A DNA stretch of 64,000 bases from Methylococcales bacterium (GCA_026398895.1 JAPLRZ010000044.1:1-64000); one strand, 5' to 3'; positions 11,301 through 19,081 are shown, numbered from the stretch's first letter. Program-made: numbers and translations. Notes: generated from the letters alone by a model not told the origin.

Positions 11301-11712
11301 AGTTTAACTTTTGTTGAAACAGTTCATTTGCTTTGCCAAAGTCGTGAAATAAACCAGCAATGGCAGATGCGTATTTGATAATTTCTATGGTTTGCCATTG
11401 GCTATTGTCCATAAACTGGCTGATTTCGGCTTCGGTAAAGTTTACTGGCACTATTCCCTGTGCATTAAATTTACTGCGATTGCCTACTACCCATAATAAA
11501 TCACTACGGCTACGGCTGCGTATCCAATGACAAGAAACGGCGGTATTTTTAGTGGCAGTATGGCGTAATAGTTTTTTAACCGCTTGTAAACCTTCTTCGG
11601 TAATCACAGTTTGCCAAGTGCGGCTTCCGATACGGTTGGCGAAGGCATCTAATACGCGGCGCGTTCGATTAAGGGCTTTATGCTCACATTGTGAAACGAA
11701 GGTGACCATCAT
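8353..11712 (-). CDS. cas3: Cas2-Cas3 fusion: nuclease-helicase of type I-F
   Basis: This 1119-residue protein combines adaptation (Cas2) and target degradation (Cas3), as in all I-F systems. An N-terminal Cas2-like segment (about residues 1-95, starting VTFVSQCEHKALNRTRRVLD) is followed by the HD nuclease (GLFHDFGKANELF near 120; LSHHKLPLF near 215). The SF2 helicase has Walker A STGKGKT near 445, the DEAD-box equivalent LILDEPDD, motif III LSTATMPP, and motif VI QLAGRVLRHR near 885. All key motifs are intact, so the enzyme should be active. Its ATG overlaps the cas1 stop (11709-11712). Confidence 0.97.
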   Translation of the reverse strand: MMVTFVSQCEHKALNRTRRVLDAFANRIGSRTWQTVITEEGLQAVKKLLRHTATKNTAVSCHWIRSRSRSDLLWVVGNRSKFNAQGIVPVNFTEAEISQFMDNSQWQTIEIIKYASAIAGLFHDFGKANELFQQKLNSNYHGLRYEPYRHEWVSLRLFQAFVGDDKNDEQWLIALSQIESNEFSNYFKDGLDGEVKNNHPLEKLPPFAKLIAWLILSHHKLPLFPDWKEFENKPPKPALTLEYVDKWITKNEFNAIWNSHNCKDQDQKALIEKNWEFKSLPVASMQWRSKACLLSSEAKAKLPLVLKQQDTDWLNNQLFTTHFSRLCLILADHYYSSLDEVTEEWRNPNYEVYANTYGRSHAKAGQFKQKLDEHLIGVAHHAQKIAKALPKLNASLKPLKGNSALTGNVKKEYKDDFGWQDDAKKLAKEIGKTTLEHGFFGINMASTGKGKTLANAKIMYALGSAAGRIRFSVALGLRTLTLQTGLAYRNELKLSNKDLAIAVGGDAVKQLFEQKNQFSIQPEQTETGSASQEEFLDADLYVDYAADTYEHSLSSWTKNNIQLNKLIHAPVLVCTIDHLMPATEATKGGKHIPAMLRLLTSDLILDEPDDFGLEDLPALCRLVHWTGLSGSRVLLSTATMPPALVYALFQAYQQGWAEYAKANINNWNGEIACAWFDEFDKNHQPEQHKDFNTFKASHEKFIQSRIKSINTHSKPQRKAIVINIEQHKGETVIFNIAKVIHTHIEKLHKEHYQTQNNKNISVGLVRMANINPLVTVAKTLLKLDAPEDTCIHYCVYHSRYPLAVRSYLENKLDKILNRKNINDIWQHNEIAEKLQKYPQNNHIFVIIASPVAEVGRDHDYDWAIVEPSSMRSIIQLAGRVLRHRKDIPETPNILLLNKNYKALKNKKPCFEKPGFESRQLKPIASYDLNEILNKEQYEEINSIQRIIEPKKNTERTYSNLVELEHEALNFKLFSNNDGAKIWWKNHPHWCGEVQRQQRFRQSKKDEAYYLCLKDENSNTYWQWKNENVSPPKFGELVGITINNNIEIELGKNSFFWFNLNAEKIYSALAKDFHDDLLTISHRFGEVRLVEYDDNKIEQYNYHENLGLYQEIGNKDDNQY

Positions 11713-12656
11713 AGGGTATTGCCTTCTATGCTGAGGGTTTTAATCGCATCAAACATAAAATCTAGTGCTTTATGCTGGGTGAAGTTTTGTAGACATTGCT
11801 GGCGAAACTCTTGCTCTGTCGCTTGTTCTTTGGCACAAATAAATGCCCACGGCAGTATTAAGGTGTCTTTGACTAGATCAGCGACATCAAACACTAATGC
11901 ACCGCGCCGCGTTTTACCGTGCATGACGGCAAAACCATGTGGAATGCCTAATACCCATAAAGTGGTGGCGGCTAAACCATAGGCGAGGTAATTGCCGTGA
12001 TTTAAAAAGGCATTGGCATTATCAACACTGGCATGGTCTCGGACAAAATCGCCTTGTTTAGTACGATTAGCGGCGATTTTATAGAGGCTCTTCGTTAGTT
12101 GTGCTTCAACTAACAGTAATTCAGTCACATTGCTGCACGTCTCTATTTTTGCAGTAAAGCACTCTAACGCCCGCAGGGTATCAACATCATCAACTCTAAA
12201 ACCTTCATTCTGTAAGTCTCTGTCTTTTCCCCAGACTTTTTTCAGATACTCTAAACGTAAGACCTGAAATTTTTTCGCGACTTTTAGCCGTTTTTCACTT
12301 TCAAACCAAAACGACATCCAACCCTGCACATATTCTGTCGGTCGGTATTCGCTTTGCGGTGATAGCCATTCAATTTCATTAGCCATAATCAAAGGTGTAC
12401 CGCCACCGCCACTAAAACCAATTAATACACCTGCTTGAGCCAGCATTCTTACTGCGGCTTGGGTAATTGATGTGCCAGTACCCAGCAGAATAACGGTGGT
12501 ATTGGCGATGGGGATATTCCAATATTGCTTTTCTTCTTTCTCCTCAGTTAGATAAAGCACTCTGCCGTCTTTTTGCATGACACGGCATTTTTCCAAGTAA
12601 TAGATGTTGGCTCGTTTGGAATGCAGAATAGCTTTTAGATCCGTTAGTTGTTCCAT
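11709..12656 (-). CDS. cas1: Cas1 integrase (type I-F)
   Basis: This is the spacer-integration nuclease, acting with the Cas2 domain of Cas2-3. The reading frame is open up to 12725. However, the family begins with an acidic residue pair and then LKAILHSKRANIYYLE, which here follows the internal ATG at 12656, giving 315 residues. The 23 extra residues upstream do not resemble the family and overlap a hairpin. Catalytic candidates are Glu in LLVEAQLTK, His in GIPHGFAVMHG and Asp in VFDVADLVKD. It is the first gene of the cas operon and is 4-nt coupled to cas2-3. Confidence 0.95.
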   Translation of the reverse strand: MEQLTDLKAILHSKRANIYYLEKCRVMQKDGRVLYLTEEKEEKQYWNIPIANTTVILLGTGTSITQAAVRMLAQAGVLIGFSGGGGTPLIMANEIEWLSPQSEYRPTEYVQGWMSFWFESEKRLKVAKKFQVLRLEYLKKVWGKDRDLQNEGFRVDDVDTLRALECFTAKIETCSNVTELLLVEAQLTKSLYKIAANRTKQGDFVRDHASVDNANAFLNHGNYLAYGLAATTLWVLGIPHGFAVMHGKTRRGALVFDVADLVKDTLILPWAFICAKEQATEQEFRQQCLQNFTQHKALDFMFDAIKTLSIEGNTL

Positions 12657-12710
12657 TGCTAAGATTTGAGTAAGGTTTGTAATGCTGTCATGAGTGGGTA
12701 GTTTTTCGTG

Positions 12711-12751
12711 AATAAAAACCCGCATTGTAGCGGGTTTGAGTGCTAGGGCAA
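12711..12751 (-). promoter_or_regulatory. Candidate cas promoter overlapping a terminator-like hairpin
   Basis: On the minus strand, TTGCCC (12746-12751) and TACAAT (12724-12729) are separated by 16 bp, a good sigma-70-type promoter about 70 bp upstream of the cas1 ATG. The same bases form a hairpin: AAACCCGC and GCGGGTTT arms (12716-12723 and 12730-12737), with the -10 hexamer as loop, followed by TTTTTATT. The hairpin looks like an intrinsic terminator that stops transcripts arriving from upstream. Which role dominates cannot be told from sequence. Confidence 0.5.
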
Positions 12752-12764
12752 GCGCATATAAATA

Positions 12765-13009
12765 TTAGACAGAGAAAATAATATCGTCTCTAAAGGTATC
12801 ACTCAAAGGGGCTTTAAAACGCTTTCGCTTCATACTCAAGGTGGAAGGCTCTTTTTTAGCAGATTAATGGCGAGTTGACGAATGATATTAAAGTTTTCAG
12901 GGGGGGTATCCAGTGCCGAATCTTCTTTGAAGGTGACATCAAGAACCCAGTGTAAGGCGTTTTCAATGCCCCAATGAGCGCGTGCTGCGTGAAGCACAGG
13001 TGGCAACAT
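12765..13009 (-). pseudogene. ISAs1-family transposase remnant (C-terminus, frameshifted)
   Basis: On the minus strand, the frame from the ATG at 13009 reads ...AARAHWGIENALHWVLDV then TFKEDSALDTPPENF and IIRQLAINLL, the signature C-terminal part of ISAs1-type DDE transposases. At the poly-A run near 12850-12857 the frame shifts. The continuation, KEPSTLSMKRKRFKAPLSD... to the stop at 12765, is in another frame. Nothing of the N-terminal two thirds of a transposase is visible upstream. This is a dead fragment, showing past IS activity next to the CRISPR locus. Confidence 0.8.
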
Positions 13010-13110
13010 CGGTTAATCGGTATCGAAATCGGTAGAGCTGTTTATAGCGAGTCGGAGTGAGTTGTGGGTTATCGTGTGACTTACACATCAATAAAAAATG
13101 GACAATTTTG

Positions 13111-13326
13111 ATGAATAATATTGAAAACAAGATTTGGGTTAGGGCTAAATTAACGGCTAATGGACTTTCATCGAGTCATTTATTATGTGGTACAGAAAAA
13201 AAGTTATGCGTTGATAGTTTATTAAAGTAGGAAAATAGAGAAGCATCGCGTAGAGTTGAGTTTAGTATTAGAACCGATGCAGAAACAAAAATAACTGAAA
13301 TTTTAAATGCTGACACAAATAAATAA
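13111..13326 (+). pseudogene. OmpA-like outer-membrane protein remnant with in-frame stop
   Basis: A single frame from the ATG at 13111 to the TAA at 13324 is interrupted only by a TAG at 13228. It reads KIWVRAKLTANGLSSSHLLC before the stop and ENREASRRVEFSIRTDAE after it. The latter matches the conserved end of OmpA/MotB peptidoglycan-binding domains (NRRVEF-x-I-R). The N-terminal part is missing. It is most likely a broken gene tail; stop-codon readthrough is possible but unsupported. Confidence 0.6.
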
Positions 13327-13403
13327 GCCAAGTAGTTTTGATTATTTTGAGCATAGCAAAAAAAGTAACTCGACACACCAACACACCGCTTTTAAATGAC
13401 TTA

Positions 13404-15416
13404 ATGAACATCAAACACAAACCTTTCAAATTACACAGCCCATTCCAACCTGCTGGCGATCAACCTCAAGCGATTACTCAACTGATTGCGGGGCTAAATG
13501 ACGGCGAAGTTCATCAAACTTTATTGGGCGTGACGGGTTCTGGTAAAACCTTCACTATTGCCAACGTTATCAACCAAACTCAACGCCCCGCGATGATTAT
13601 GGCACCCAATAAAACGCTGGCGGCGCAGTTATACGGGGAAATGAAAGAATTTTTTCCTGAAAACAGCGTGGAATATTTTGTCTCTTATTATGACTATTAT
13701 CAACCCGAAGCCTATATTCCTGCCTCTGATACTTTCATTGACAAAGATGCGTCACTCAATGAACACATCGAACAAATGCGTTTGTCAGCCACTAAAGCAC
13801 TGCTAGAACGTAGTGATACCATCGTAGTTGCTACCGTATCAGCGATTTATGGTTTAGGCGAGCCAGAATCGTATTTTCAAATGGTATTGCATTTAGTCAA
13901 AGGTGATTTAATAAAACAACGCGACATCGTGCGCCGCTTGGCTGAAATGCAGTACACCCGCAATGACCTAGAATTACGCCGTGCCACTTATCGAGTGCGT
14001 GGTGAAGTCATCGATATATTTCCTGCCGAATCTGATGAAGAAGCCCTGCGCATCGAATTATTTGATGATGAAGTCGAACAGCTCTCGTTATTTGATCCGC
14101 TAACAGGTGAAATTCGCCGCCGTGTCGCACGCTTCACTATTTATCCAAAAAGCCATTATGTCACGCCACGCGAACAATTATTATCAGCCGTCGAAGCCAT
14201 CAAAATAGAATTAAAATCACGGCTGCATGAATTGTATGCACTCAATAAATTGGTAGAAGCGCAACGTTTAGAACAACGTACTCAGTTTGATATTGAAATG
14301 ATTTCAGAAATTGGCTATTGCTCAGGCATAGAAAATTATTCGCGCTATTTATCAGGTAGAGCGGAAGGCGAATCACCGCCCACGTTATTTGATTATTTGC
14401 CTGCCAATGCCTTGCTAATACTGGATGAAAGCCACGTTACCGTGCCGCAAATCGGCGCAATGTACAAAGGCGATAGATCACGCAAAGAAACGCTGGTTGA
14501 ATACGGCTTTCGCTTACCATCCGCGCTGGATAATCGCCCATTACGTTTTGATGAATTTGAAGCCAAATCGCCGCAACGCATTTATGTCTCTGCCACGCCC
14601 AGCAGTTACGAAAAACAACATTGTGAGGTGTTTGTTGAACAAGTGGTCAGACCGACAGGCTTACTTGACCCTGTGGTCGAAATACGCCCCGCACTCAGTC
14701 AAGTCGATGACTTATTATCGGAAATAAACCAGCGCGTTAAAATCAATCAGCGGGTGTTAGTCACTACCTTAACCAAGCGTATGGCAGAAGATTTAACGGA
14801 GTATCTAACAGAACATAATGTGAAAGTACGCTATTTACATTCGGATGTTGATACCATAGAACGAGTAGAAATTATCCGTGATTTACGTCTAGGAAAATTT
14901 GATGTCGTGGTCGGTATCAACTTACTGCGTGAAGGGCTGGACATCCCCGAAGTGTCCTTAGTTGCCATTCTCGATGCTGACAAAGAAGGCTTTTTGCGTT
15001 CTGTGGTGTCCTTAGTACAAACCATTGGACGTGCCGCCCGTCATCTCAATGGCAAAGCCATTTTATATGCCGATAAAATCACCCGTTCCATGCAGCAAGC
15101 CATAGACGAAACTGATCGCCGCCGTGAAAAACAACACGAATTTAATGTTAAACATGGGATAGAACCTGCCAGCATTGTTAAATCCATCTCCGATATATTA
15201 CAAACCTCCATTCCCAATTCTGGTTTTAATCCGACAATGACTTCAAAAATTGCCGAAGCTAAAGCCGATTATTCCAACATGAACCCCAAACAACTCAGCA
15301 AAAAACTCAAGCAATTAGAAGATGAGATGTACCAACACGCCAAAAATCTGGAATTTGAACAGGCAGCGAAACTCAGGGATGAGATAAAATTATTGCAGGA
15401 GCAGGTGTTGCTTTAA
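13404..15416 (+). CDS. uvrB: UvrABC excision repair subunit B
   Basis: This damage-verifying helicase-like subunit of nucleotide excision repair is loaded by UvrA and recruits UvrC. The start chosen is the ATG at 13404, giving 670 residues (E. coli 673), because [19 protein letters not shown] is the family's N-terminus; an upstream TTG would add 22 unrelated residues. Walker [11 protein letters not shown] is near residue 40. The beta-hairpin [12 protein letters not shown] is present, as are [19 protein letters not shown] and [11 protein letters not shown]-terminal UVR domain (about 630-670, [19 protein letters not shown]) can bind UvrC. The gene stands alone between two remnants of mobile DNA. 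Confidence 0.98.
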   Translation: MNIKHKPFKLHSPFQPAGDQPQAITQLIAGLNDGEVHQTLLGVTGSGKTFTIANVINQTQRPAMIMAPNKTLAAQLYGEMKEFFPENSVEYFVSYYDYYQPEAYIPASDTFIDKDASLNEHIEQMRLSATKALLERSDTIVVATVSAIYGLGEPESYFQMVLHLVKGDLIKQRDIVRRLAEMQYTRNDLELRRATYRVRGEVIDIFPAESDEEALRIELFDDEVEQLSLFDPLTGEIRRRVARFTIYPKSHYVTPREQLLSAVEAIKIELKSRLHELYALNKLVEAQRLEQRTQFDIEMISEIGYCSGIENYSRYLSGRAEGESPPTLFDYLPANALLILDESHVTVPQIGAMYKGDRSRKETLVEYGFRLPSALDNRPLRFDEFEAKSPQRIYVSATPSSYEKQHCEVFVEQVVRPTGLLDPVVEIRPALSQVDDLLSEINQRVKINQRVLVTTLTKRMAEDLTEYLTEHNVKVRYLHSDVDTIERVEIIRDLRLGKFDVVVGINLLREGLDIPEVSLVAILDADKEGFLRSVVSLVQTIGRAARHLNGKAILYADKITRSMQQAIDETDRRREKQHEFNVKHGIEPASIVKSISDILQTSIPNSGFNPTMTSKIAEAKADYSNMNPKQLSKKLKQLEDEMYQHAKNLEFEQAAKLRDEIKLLQEQVLL

Positions 15417-15450
15417 TCCAAGTATTCATTAGTCTGTTTTAAGGTTGAAA

Positions 15451-15730
15451 CCACCGCCTTTCAGGCGGTTAGCGACGACACTTTTGGGCGCGAGGTTACT
15501 TCTGCGCAACTGCTGGTGATTTGACCGAAGAGATGATTAAGAATTATCTGGCACATCATTTTGAACCTAAGGGGGATGATACAGCTAAAGCATAATAAAA
15601 TAATTTAAAGAACATGGGCAAACAAGTCATCAATAGAACAAGCCTTTTGTCTTCGGAGTGCTTTGGACTGCGCCCAACTTTAGTCGTTATATTTAACCCA
15701 CCTGCTTTAGCTGGTGGTTGTTAAGTAAAT
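15451..15730 (+). mobile_element. Decayed IS200/IS605-type element
   Basis: An imperfect element lies downstream of uvrB. A left-end hairpin ACCGCC-TTTCA-GGCGGT (15453-15469) is followed by the last 38 codons of a TnpA-like gene (15479-15595: HFWARGYFCATAGDLTEE then MIKNYLAHHFEPKGDDTAKA, stop TAA TAA). About 90 bp later a right-end hairpin-like sequence CCCACCTGCTTTAGCTGGTGG ends near 15720. Subterminal hairpins without inverted termini are typical of this superfamily. The tyrosine/HUH part of TnpA and any TnpB are missing, so it cannot move by itself. The left hairpin may also help terminate uvrB transcription. Confidence 0.6.
15479..15595 (+). pseudogene. IS200-type TnpA transposase, C-terminal fragment
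   Basis: Only the final helix region survives. GYFCATAGDLTEEMIKNYL resembles the C-terminus of IS200/IS605 Y1 transposases, where YF-x-xxx-G-x-x-x-x-x-x-IK-x-YI is common. It has no start codon and no catalytic HUH or Tyr segment. The evidence is similarity by eye only. Confidence 0.55.
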
Positions 15731-15769
15731 TGCTTATCCAGTCCTTGCGCACTAAACGTTATATCGTGG

Positions 15770-15937
15770 CTAAATCCAGACCTTACTAAGCTCTCTAGTG
15801 AACTGTCTGGATTTTGTAGTCAGCCAAATAGCAGGGTCTTCATAAACCAAGAACCCGTCACAACCGTTAACTCGATATATAGATCCGCTGGTTTTTGCCA
15901 GTTCTTCTGCGCTGTCATTTAAACGTGTCTGTAGCAT
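15770..15937 (-). CDS. Small hypothetical ORF, possibly a gene fragment
   Basis: A 55-codon frame opens with ATG at 15937 and contains ELAKTSGSIYRVNGCDGFLV and WLTTKSRQFTREL. The frame is open about 14 codons further upstream, to a TAG, without a better start. I do not recognise the family. The amino-acid composition looks protein-like, with no low complexity, and there is no obvious ribosome-binding site. It sits between an IS remnant and the fae terminator, so it may be the tail of a lost gene. Confidence 0.3.
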   Translation of the reverse strand: MLQTRLNDSAEELAKTSGSIYRVNGCDGFLVYEDPAIWLTTKSRQFTRELSKVWI

Positions 15938-15985
15938 TCTTGCTACTTTTGGCGATAAACTGTTAATAATCGCCTATGTGTAGGT

Positions 15986-16016
15986 AAAAAAATACCCCGA
16001 CTAGCGGGGTATTTTT
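15986..16016. terminator. Intrinsic terminator of the fae operon (bidirectional)
   Basis: ATACCCCG (15992-15999) and CGGGGTAT (16005-16012) form a GC-rich 8-bp stem around ACTAG. There is a run of seven A on the left (T7 on the minus strand) and T5 on the right. It lies 40 bp beyond the fae stop and should terminate leftward transcription well. It could also stop rightward readthrough from uvrB. Confidence 0.9.
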
Positions 16017-16055
16017 CAACGAAAAATAGTAAGGATGCGTGAGCATCCCCATTAC

Positions 16056-16574
16056 TTATTCTTCGTTGTTTACTGCGAACGGGTGTTTAGCTTCTTTTTT
16101 AGCTGCAACAACTTCAGCAGCAGTAGGAGAACCTGCAACAGCGCGTTTCAGAGCTTCTTTAGTTGCTGCGTAGTTGAATTTTTCAATTAACGCATCATCT
16201 TCAGCCATCCAGTGAATGAATACACCCACAGAGATGAATAAATCATCAGCTTCGTCAGCTGGAATAGTGCCGTCTTCAACACAATCAGCAACTGCCATAG
16301 CAACAGCGCGTTGTGCTGGACCAAACATTTGAACAGCTTGTTTAGAACCTTTGATAGTTACTTTGTTGAACAAAATAGTAGCAGGTTTAACTAACAAGTT
16401 AGGAGCAACAACAGCTAACAAAGTAGAGAAACCGTCTTTGTTGTTTGTTAAAGCGTTTGCGAATGCAGATTCAGCAGCTGAACCTCTTGGGCCAATGATT
16501 AAGTCAATGTGAGCAATCTCGTTGCCTTCGCCAACTAAAGATTCACCAACCATCATTTTATTGATTTTCGCCAT
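16056..16574 (-). CDS. fae: Formaldehyde-activating enzyme
   Basis: Fae condenses formaldehyde with tetrahydromethanopterin to methylene-H4MPT, the entry of toxic formaldehyde into the H4MPT oxidation pathway of methylotrophs. This 172-residue protein has the family's full length. [20 protein letters not shown] carries the conserved His of the active site, and the remainder is typical ([45 protein letters not shown]). AGGGGA lies 8 nt before the ATG, a strong site fitting a highly expressed enzyme. It is the last gene of a leftward operon with orf7- and orf5-type genes and ends in a strong terminator. Its presence is the best evidence for a methylotrophic lifestyle. Confidence 0.98.
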   Translation of the reverse strand: MAKINKMMVGESLVGEGNEIAHIDLIIGPRGSAAESAFANALTNNKDGFSTLLAVVAPNLLVKPATILFNKVTIKGSKQAVQMFGPAQRAVAMAVADCVEDGTIPADEADDLFISVGVFIHWMAEDDALIEKFNYAATKEALKRAVAGSPTAAEVVAAKKEAKHPFAVNNEE

Positions 16575-16611
16575 GCGTGTTTTCCCCTATAAAGAAAAAA
16601 TGAAAAATAAG

Positions 16612-17475
16612 TCAAAATTGACTCTGTAAAAACGTGTTACTTATAAAGTTTTCCAAAAATACGGTAAATACCGTTGCTACGGTCATATCTGCCGTAGTTC
16701 CTGGATTGATACGCTGAGATTTAAGCTCCTGATCAATGCTGTGCAGTAACGGCATCATCAAATCAGGATTTTCAGTGGCGGATAATTCCTTCTTGAGCTG
16801 AATCATTCGACTAGCTAACATTTCAGTGTATTGATTACCGTATTTTCTCTCGATGTGACTATCAGGATAGTGACTAAGCAAATCTGCGTAAACCGCAACT
16901 GCCGCCCAATGATGATAACCCCACTTAAGAAGTTCGCCATTATACCGTAAAACCGCAAAATCAAAAATATCTTTATAATCGGTAAGGTACTGAAGCGCGA
17001 TACGGTCTTTCGCACTGGCAAGCTTCATTGCTTCCGTTAAAGTCACTGATGCAGTGGTTTTAACATCTTGTTCTTTTGCGTCACCTAAACCAGTGGGTGC
17101 TGCCAGAGTGATAGCTTTAAATGCCCACTCGGCATCCACCACGGTGGTATTTGCCAGTACTTGGTGCAATGACTGTCTGAGTGAGATTCCAGCTGTGCAG
17201 TAGCCAACGGCTTGAATTAACGGCGCACACAATAAAATAATACCTAAGTTGGTATTACAGCCGACCGCCTCGCGGGTAGCTTTAACTGCATAAAATATTT
17301 TTTCACCCAGTGAATAATCTGGATTACAAAGTGGTTGCGCACTCACTTTGGCACTAAGGCGAAAATCATCGACTGTCATATCATGAGCGGCAGAATAAAT
17401 ACTAACATTACCTGGTTTAAACGCCTGCAATTCAATTTCACAGGCTTGTTGATAAAGGTGTTCCAGTGGGTTCAT
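16612..17475 (-). CDS. CitG-like protein of the H4MPT gene cluster (orf7 type)
   Basis: This 287-residue protein belongs to the triphosphoribosyl-dephospho-CoA synthase (CitG/MdcB) superfamily. Matching motifs are ACEIELQAFKPGNVS at the N-terminus, NTNLGIILLCAPL near residue 90, and NPGTTADMTVATVF near 260. In methylotrophs a CitG-like gene (orf7) is commonly found next to fae and is implicated in tetrahydromethanopterin biosynthesis. Here it lies 37 nt upstream of fae on the same strand. No citrate or malonate decarboxylase genes are nearby, so a role in C1 cofactor synthesis is more likely than prosthetic-group synthesis. The exact reaction is not known to me. Confidence 0.85.
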   Translation of the reverse strand: MNPLEHLYQQACEIELQAFKPGNVSIYSAAHDMTVDDFRLSAKVSAQPLCNPDYSLGEKIFYAVKATREAVGCNTNLGIILLCAPLIQAVGYCTAGISLRQSLHQVLANTTVVDAEWAFKAITLAAPTGLGDAKEQDVKTTASVTLTEAMKLASAKDRIALQYLTDYKDIFDFAVLRYNGELLKWGYHHWAAVAVYADLLSHYPDSHIERKYGNQYTEMLASRMIQLKKELSATENPDLMMPLLHSIDQELKSQRINPGTTADMTVATVFTVFLENFISNTFLQSQF

Positions 17476-17503
17476 AAAGTCACTTTTCAGGCTATTAAAA
17501 TTA

Positions 17504-17536
17504 ACGACTGCCAGTCCTTAAAGGACTGGCAGTCGT
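17504..17536. repeat. REP-like palindrome inside the fae operon
   Basis: This is a perfect palindrome with 16-bp arms around one central base, ACGACTGCCAGTCCTT mirrored by AAGGACTGGCAGTCGT. The same core recurs at 34246-34279 and inside the element at 45332-45433, so it is a dispersed repeat. It separates the orf5 and orf7 type genes and could stabilise or attenuate the operon mRNA. Confidence 0.85.
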
Positions 17537-17550
17537 GGCAAACTTAATTT

Positions 17551-18438
17551 TTATAGATAACGGCTAATTAAGTCGTCTGCCAATAATTGGGCAATATTGA
17601 CATCGCACGCACTTTCCAGCCCTTTCCACGCGGGAATGCTGTTGACTTCAATGATGCTGTAATGTCCGTCTTTATTCTGAATTATATCGACACCTGCATA
17701 ATCCATGCTCAACGCGGCAGTGGCTTTAATCGCTAACTCTGCTACCTCAGCATTTAACTCAATAGGTTCACAACTCGCGCCTTGTGCAACATTATTCAAC
17801 CACGATTTACCACGTCGGCGCATAGCAGCAACCGCCTGACCATTAATCACAAATACCCGCTTATCGGAAAATCCCGCTCCTGCACAATGCACAAAACGTT
17901 GCAAATAATACACGCCGCCACTCGCCGTTAACCATAATAAATCGGTCATTTTTTCAATGCGCCGTATGCCTTCGCCTTGTGAACCAAATAGCGGTTTGCT
18001 AATTAATAAATGTCCCTGTTTTAATTCAGCTTCGGCTATCGCTAATGCTTGTTCTCGGTCGCGTAACACCCACGTCTGAGGTGTTGGCAATCCCGCATTA
18101 TGCAGTAAAAAGCTAGTCATGCCTTTATCAACACTGCGTTCTATGGCATGACCGTCGTTATATACAGGAATATTGGAAATTTTCAGCGCGTGCAGAAAAT
18201 CCAGATACAACACCACTTCTTGCAACGAACCACCCGCCACACCGCGCACAAACACCGCATCGGGCAACGCGTGTTCAAAGCTAGGAATCATAATCGACTG
18301 CCGCCCCATTTCAATATGAAAGTGGCATTCAGTCAATGACACATACTCGCAGTCATAATCATGCTGAGCAAATGCAAGGCGTAATTGTTTGCCGTGCCAG
18401 CCTGCATCATCGGTAAATAAAGCGATACGTCCTGTCAA
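17551..18438 (-). CDS. ATP-grasp ligase of the H4MPT gene cluster (orf5 type)
   Basis: This RimK-like ATP-grasp enzyme ligates a carboxylate to an amine or thiol using ATP. The frame is open to 18594, but the start is placed at TTG 18438. GGAG lies 7 nt before it, the TTG overlaps the upstream stop (TTGA), and the protein then begins LTGRIALFTDDAGWHG, giving 295 residues. ATP-grasp motifs: LLISKPLFGSQGEGIRR (phosphate-binding loop, near 150), RVFVINGQAVAAMRRRG, and YAGVDIIQ...YSIIEVNSIPAWKG (metal-binding E and N). An ATP-grasp gene (orf5) accompanies the CitG-like gene and fae in methylotroph H4MPT clusters. Adding glutamate-like tails to the cofactor is a plausible role, but inferred. Confidence 0.85.
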   Translation of the reverse strand: MTGRIALFTDDAGWHGKQLRLAFAQHDYDCEYVSLTECHFHIEMGRQSIMIPSFEHALPDAVFVRGVAGGSLQEVVLYLDFLHALKISNIPVYNDGHAIERSVDKGMTSFLLHNAGLPTPQTWVLRDREQALAIAEAELKQGHLLISKPLFGSQGEGIRRIEKMTDLLWLTASGGVYYLQRFVHCAGAGFSDKRVFVINGQAVAAMRRRGKSWLNNVAQGASCEPIELNAEVAELAIKATAALSMDYAGVDIIQNKDGHYSIIEVNSIPAWKGLESACDVNIAQLLADDLISRYL

Positions 18439-18785
18439 AGATGAACTCCAAAACGCCGTAATAACGGCAATAACACAAGGTAAGTGGTGACAGTGGTAGT
18501 GCTTGCCAAAAACAAACTTAACCAAAAATCCACGCCTTGTTTCAGTAATAAGGGAAAAATAAGGAAAAATAATAACGACGGCAATACCAGCCAAAAAACC
18601 TGCTCTACCAGTTCGGCGATTTGTACAGTCGGTGAGCCTTCAATCTGCATCCAGATAATTGCCAGTAAAGTCGTCAGTGGCAAAGAAGCCAATAACGCCC
18701 CCACGCCGCTGTTACGTTTAGCAATCTCTGACACCGCGACAATAATTAACGCGGAGATGATGAATTTTAGGGTGTAATAAAACAT
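18435..18785 (-). CDS. DUF3147 family small membrane protein
   Basis: This 116-residue protein has about four hydrophobic helices (LKFIISALIIVAVSEIAKR; VGALLASLPLTTLLAIIWM; VFWLVLPSLLFFLIFPLLL; a last one from FWLSLFLASTTTVTTYL). The pattern matches the DUF3147 inner-membrane family, whose function is unknown. It heads the C1 operon and overlaps the ATP-grasp start by 4 nt, so the two are probably co-translated. A link to methanopterin synthesis is suggested only by this coupling. Confidence 0.75.
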   Translation of the reverse strand: MFYYTLKFIISALIIVAVSEIAKRNSGVGALLASLPLTTLLAIIWMQIEGSPTVQIAELVEQVFWLVLPSLLFFLIFPLLLKQGVDFWLSLFLASTTTVTTYLVLLPLLRRFGVHL

Positions 18786-18806
18786 CGTGTTATCAACAAA
18801 TGGTTA

Positions 18807-18938
18807 GTAGTGGGTGTGTCTGTTGTTTAGGAGTCCAAAACACGTTTTGGACGTTTTGTGCCGTCCAAGTCATGCCTTGGACTCCGAACTATAGACGATG
18901 GAATCAAATGTAGGAGAAACACAGGTTTGACCTACTAC
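18807..18938. repeat. Degenerate MITE-like element
   Basis: The ends TAGTAGTGGGTGTGTCTGTT and ACAGGTTTGACCTACTACC are diverged versions of the GGTAGTGGGTTAAA terminal repeat found elsewhere in the window. Inside, GGAGTCCAA (18830-18838) pairs with TTGGACTCC near 18877-18885. It lies in the promoter region of the C1 operon. Decayed ends make this call moderate. Confidence 0.45.
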
Positions 18939-18950
18939 CCCTTAGCTATA

Positions 18951-19081
18951 GCCAACTGTGGATAAAATGATTACAAAACCGTTCGCACTGAGCCTGTCGA
19001 AGCCTGTCATGAGCTTGTCGAATGGTGTGAATGTGGTTCGACAAGCTCACCACGAACGGTATCATTTTATTGTGCGTTAGC
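18951..19081 (+). repeat. Palindromic repeat element, copy 1 (forward)
   Basis: This is a 131-bp element whose termini are inverted (GCCAAC...ATAAAATGAT and ATCATTTTATTG...GTTAGC). The body is made of TTCGACAAGCTC/GAGCTTGTCGAA-type inverted motifs ending in CGTTCG/CGAACG. A nearly identical copy lies inverted at 19506-19660. The core CGTTCG-TGAGC-TTGTCGAA motif is a widespread bacterial intergenic repeat. The left end also creates a perfect DnaA box, TGTGGATAA (18957-18965). The stretch 18939-19227 otherwise holds no gene. Confidence 0.8.

Noticed and set aside
12657-12725. Longer Cas1 N-terminus starting at 12725
   Set aside because: The added 23 residues do not match the family, have no ribosome site and fall on the promoter/hairpin element.
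13010-13100. Reading frame with YKQLYRFRYRLTDV text upstream of the ISAs1 remnant
   Set aside because: Short, no start or ribosome site, and not recognisably transposase; not enough to call a gene.
18439-18594. Longer ATP-grasp protein starting at 18594
   Set aside because: The extra residues lie inside the DUF3147 gene in another frame. TTG 18438 has a proper GGAG site and family-like start.
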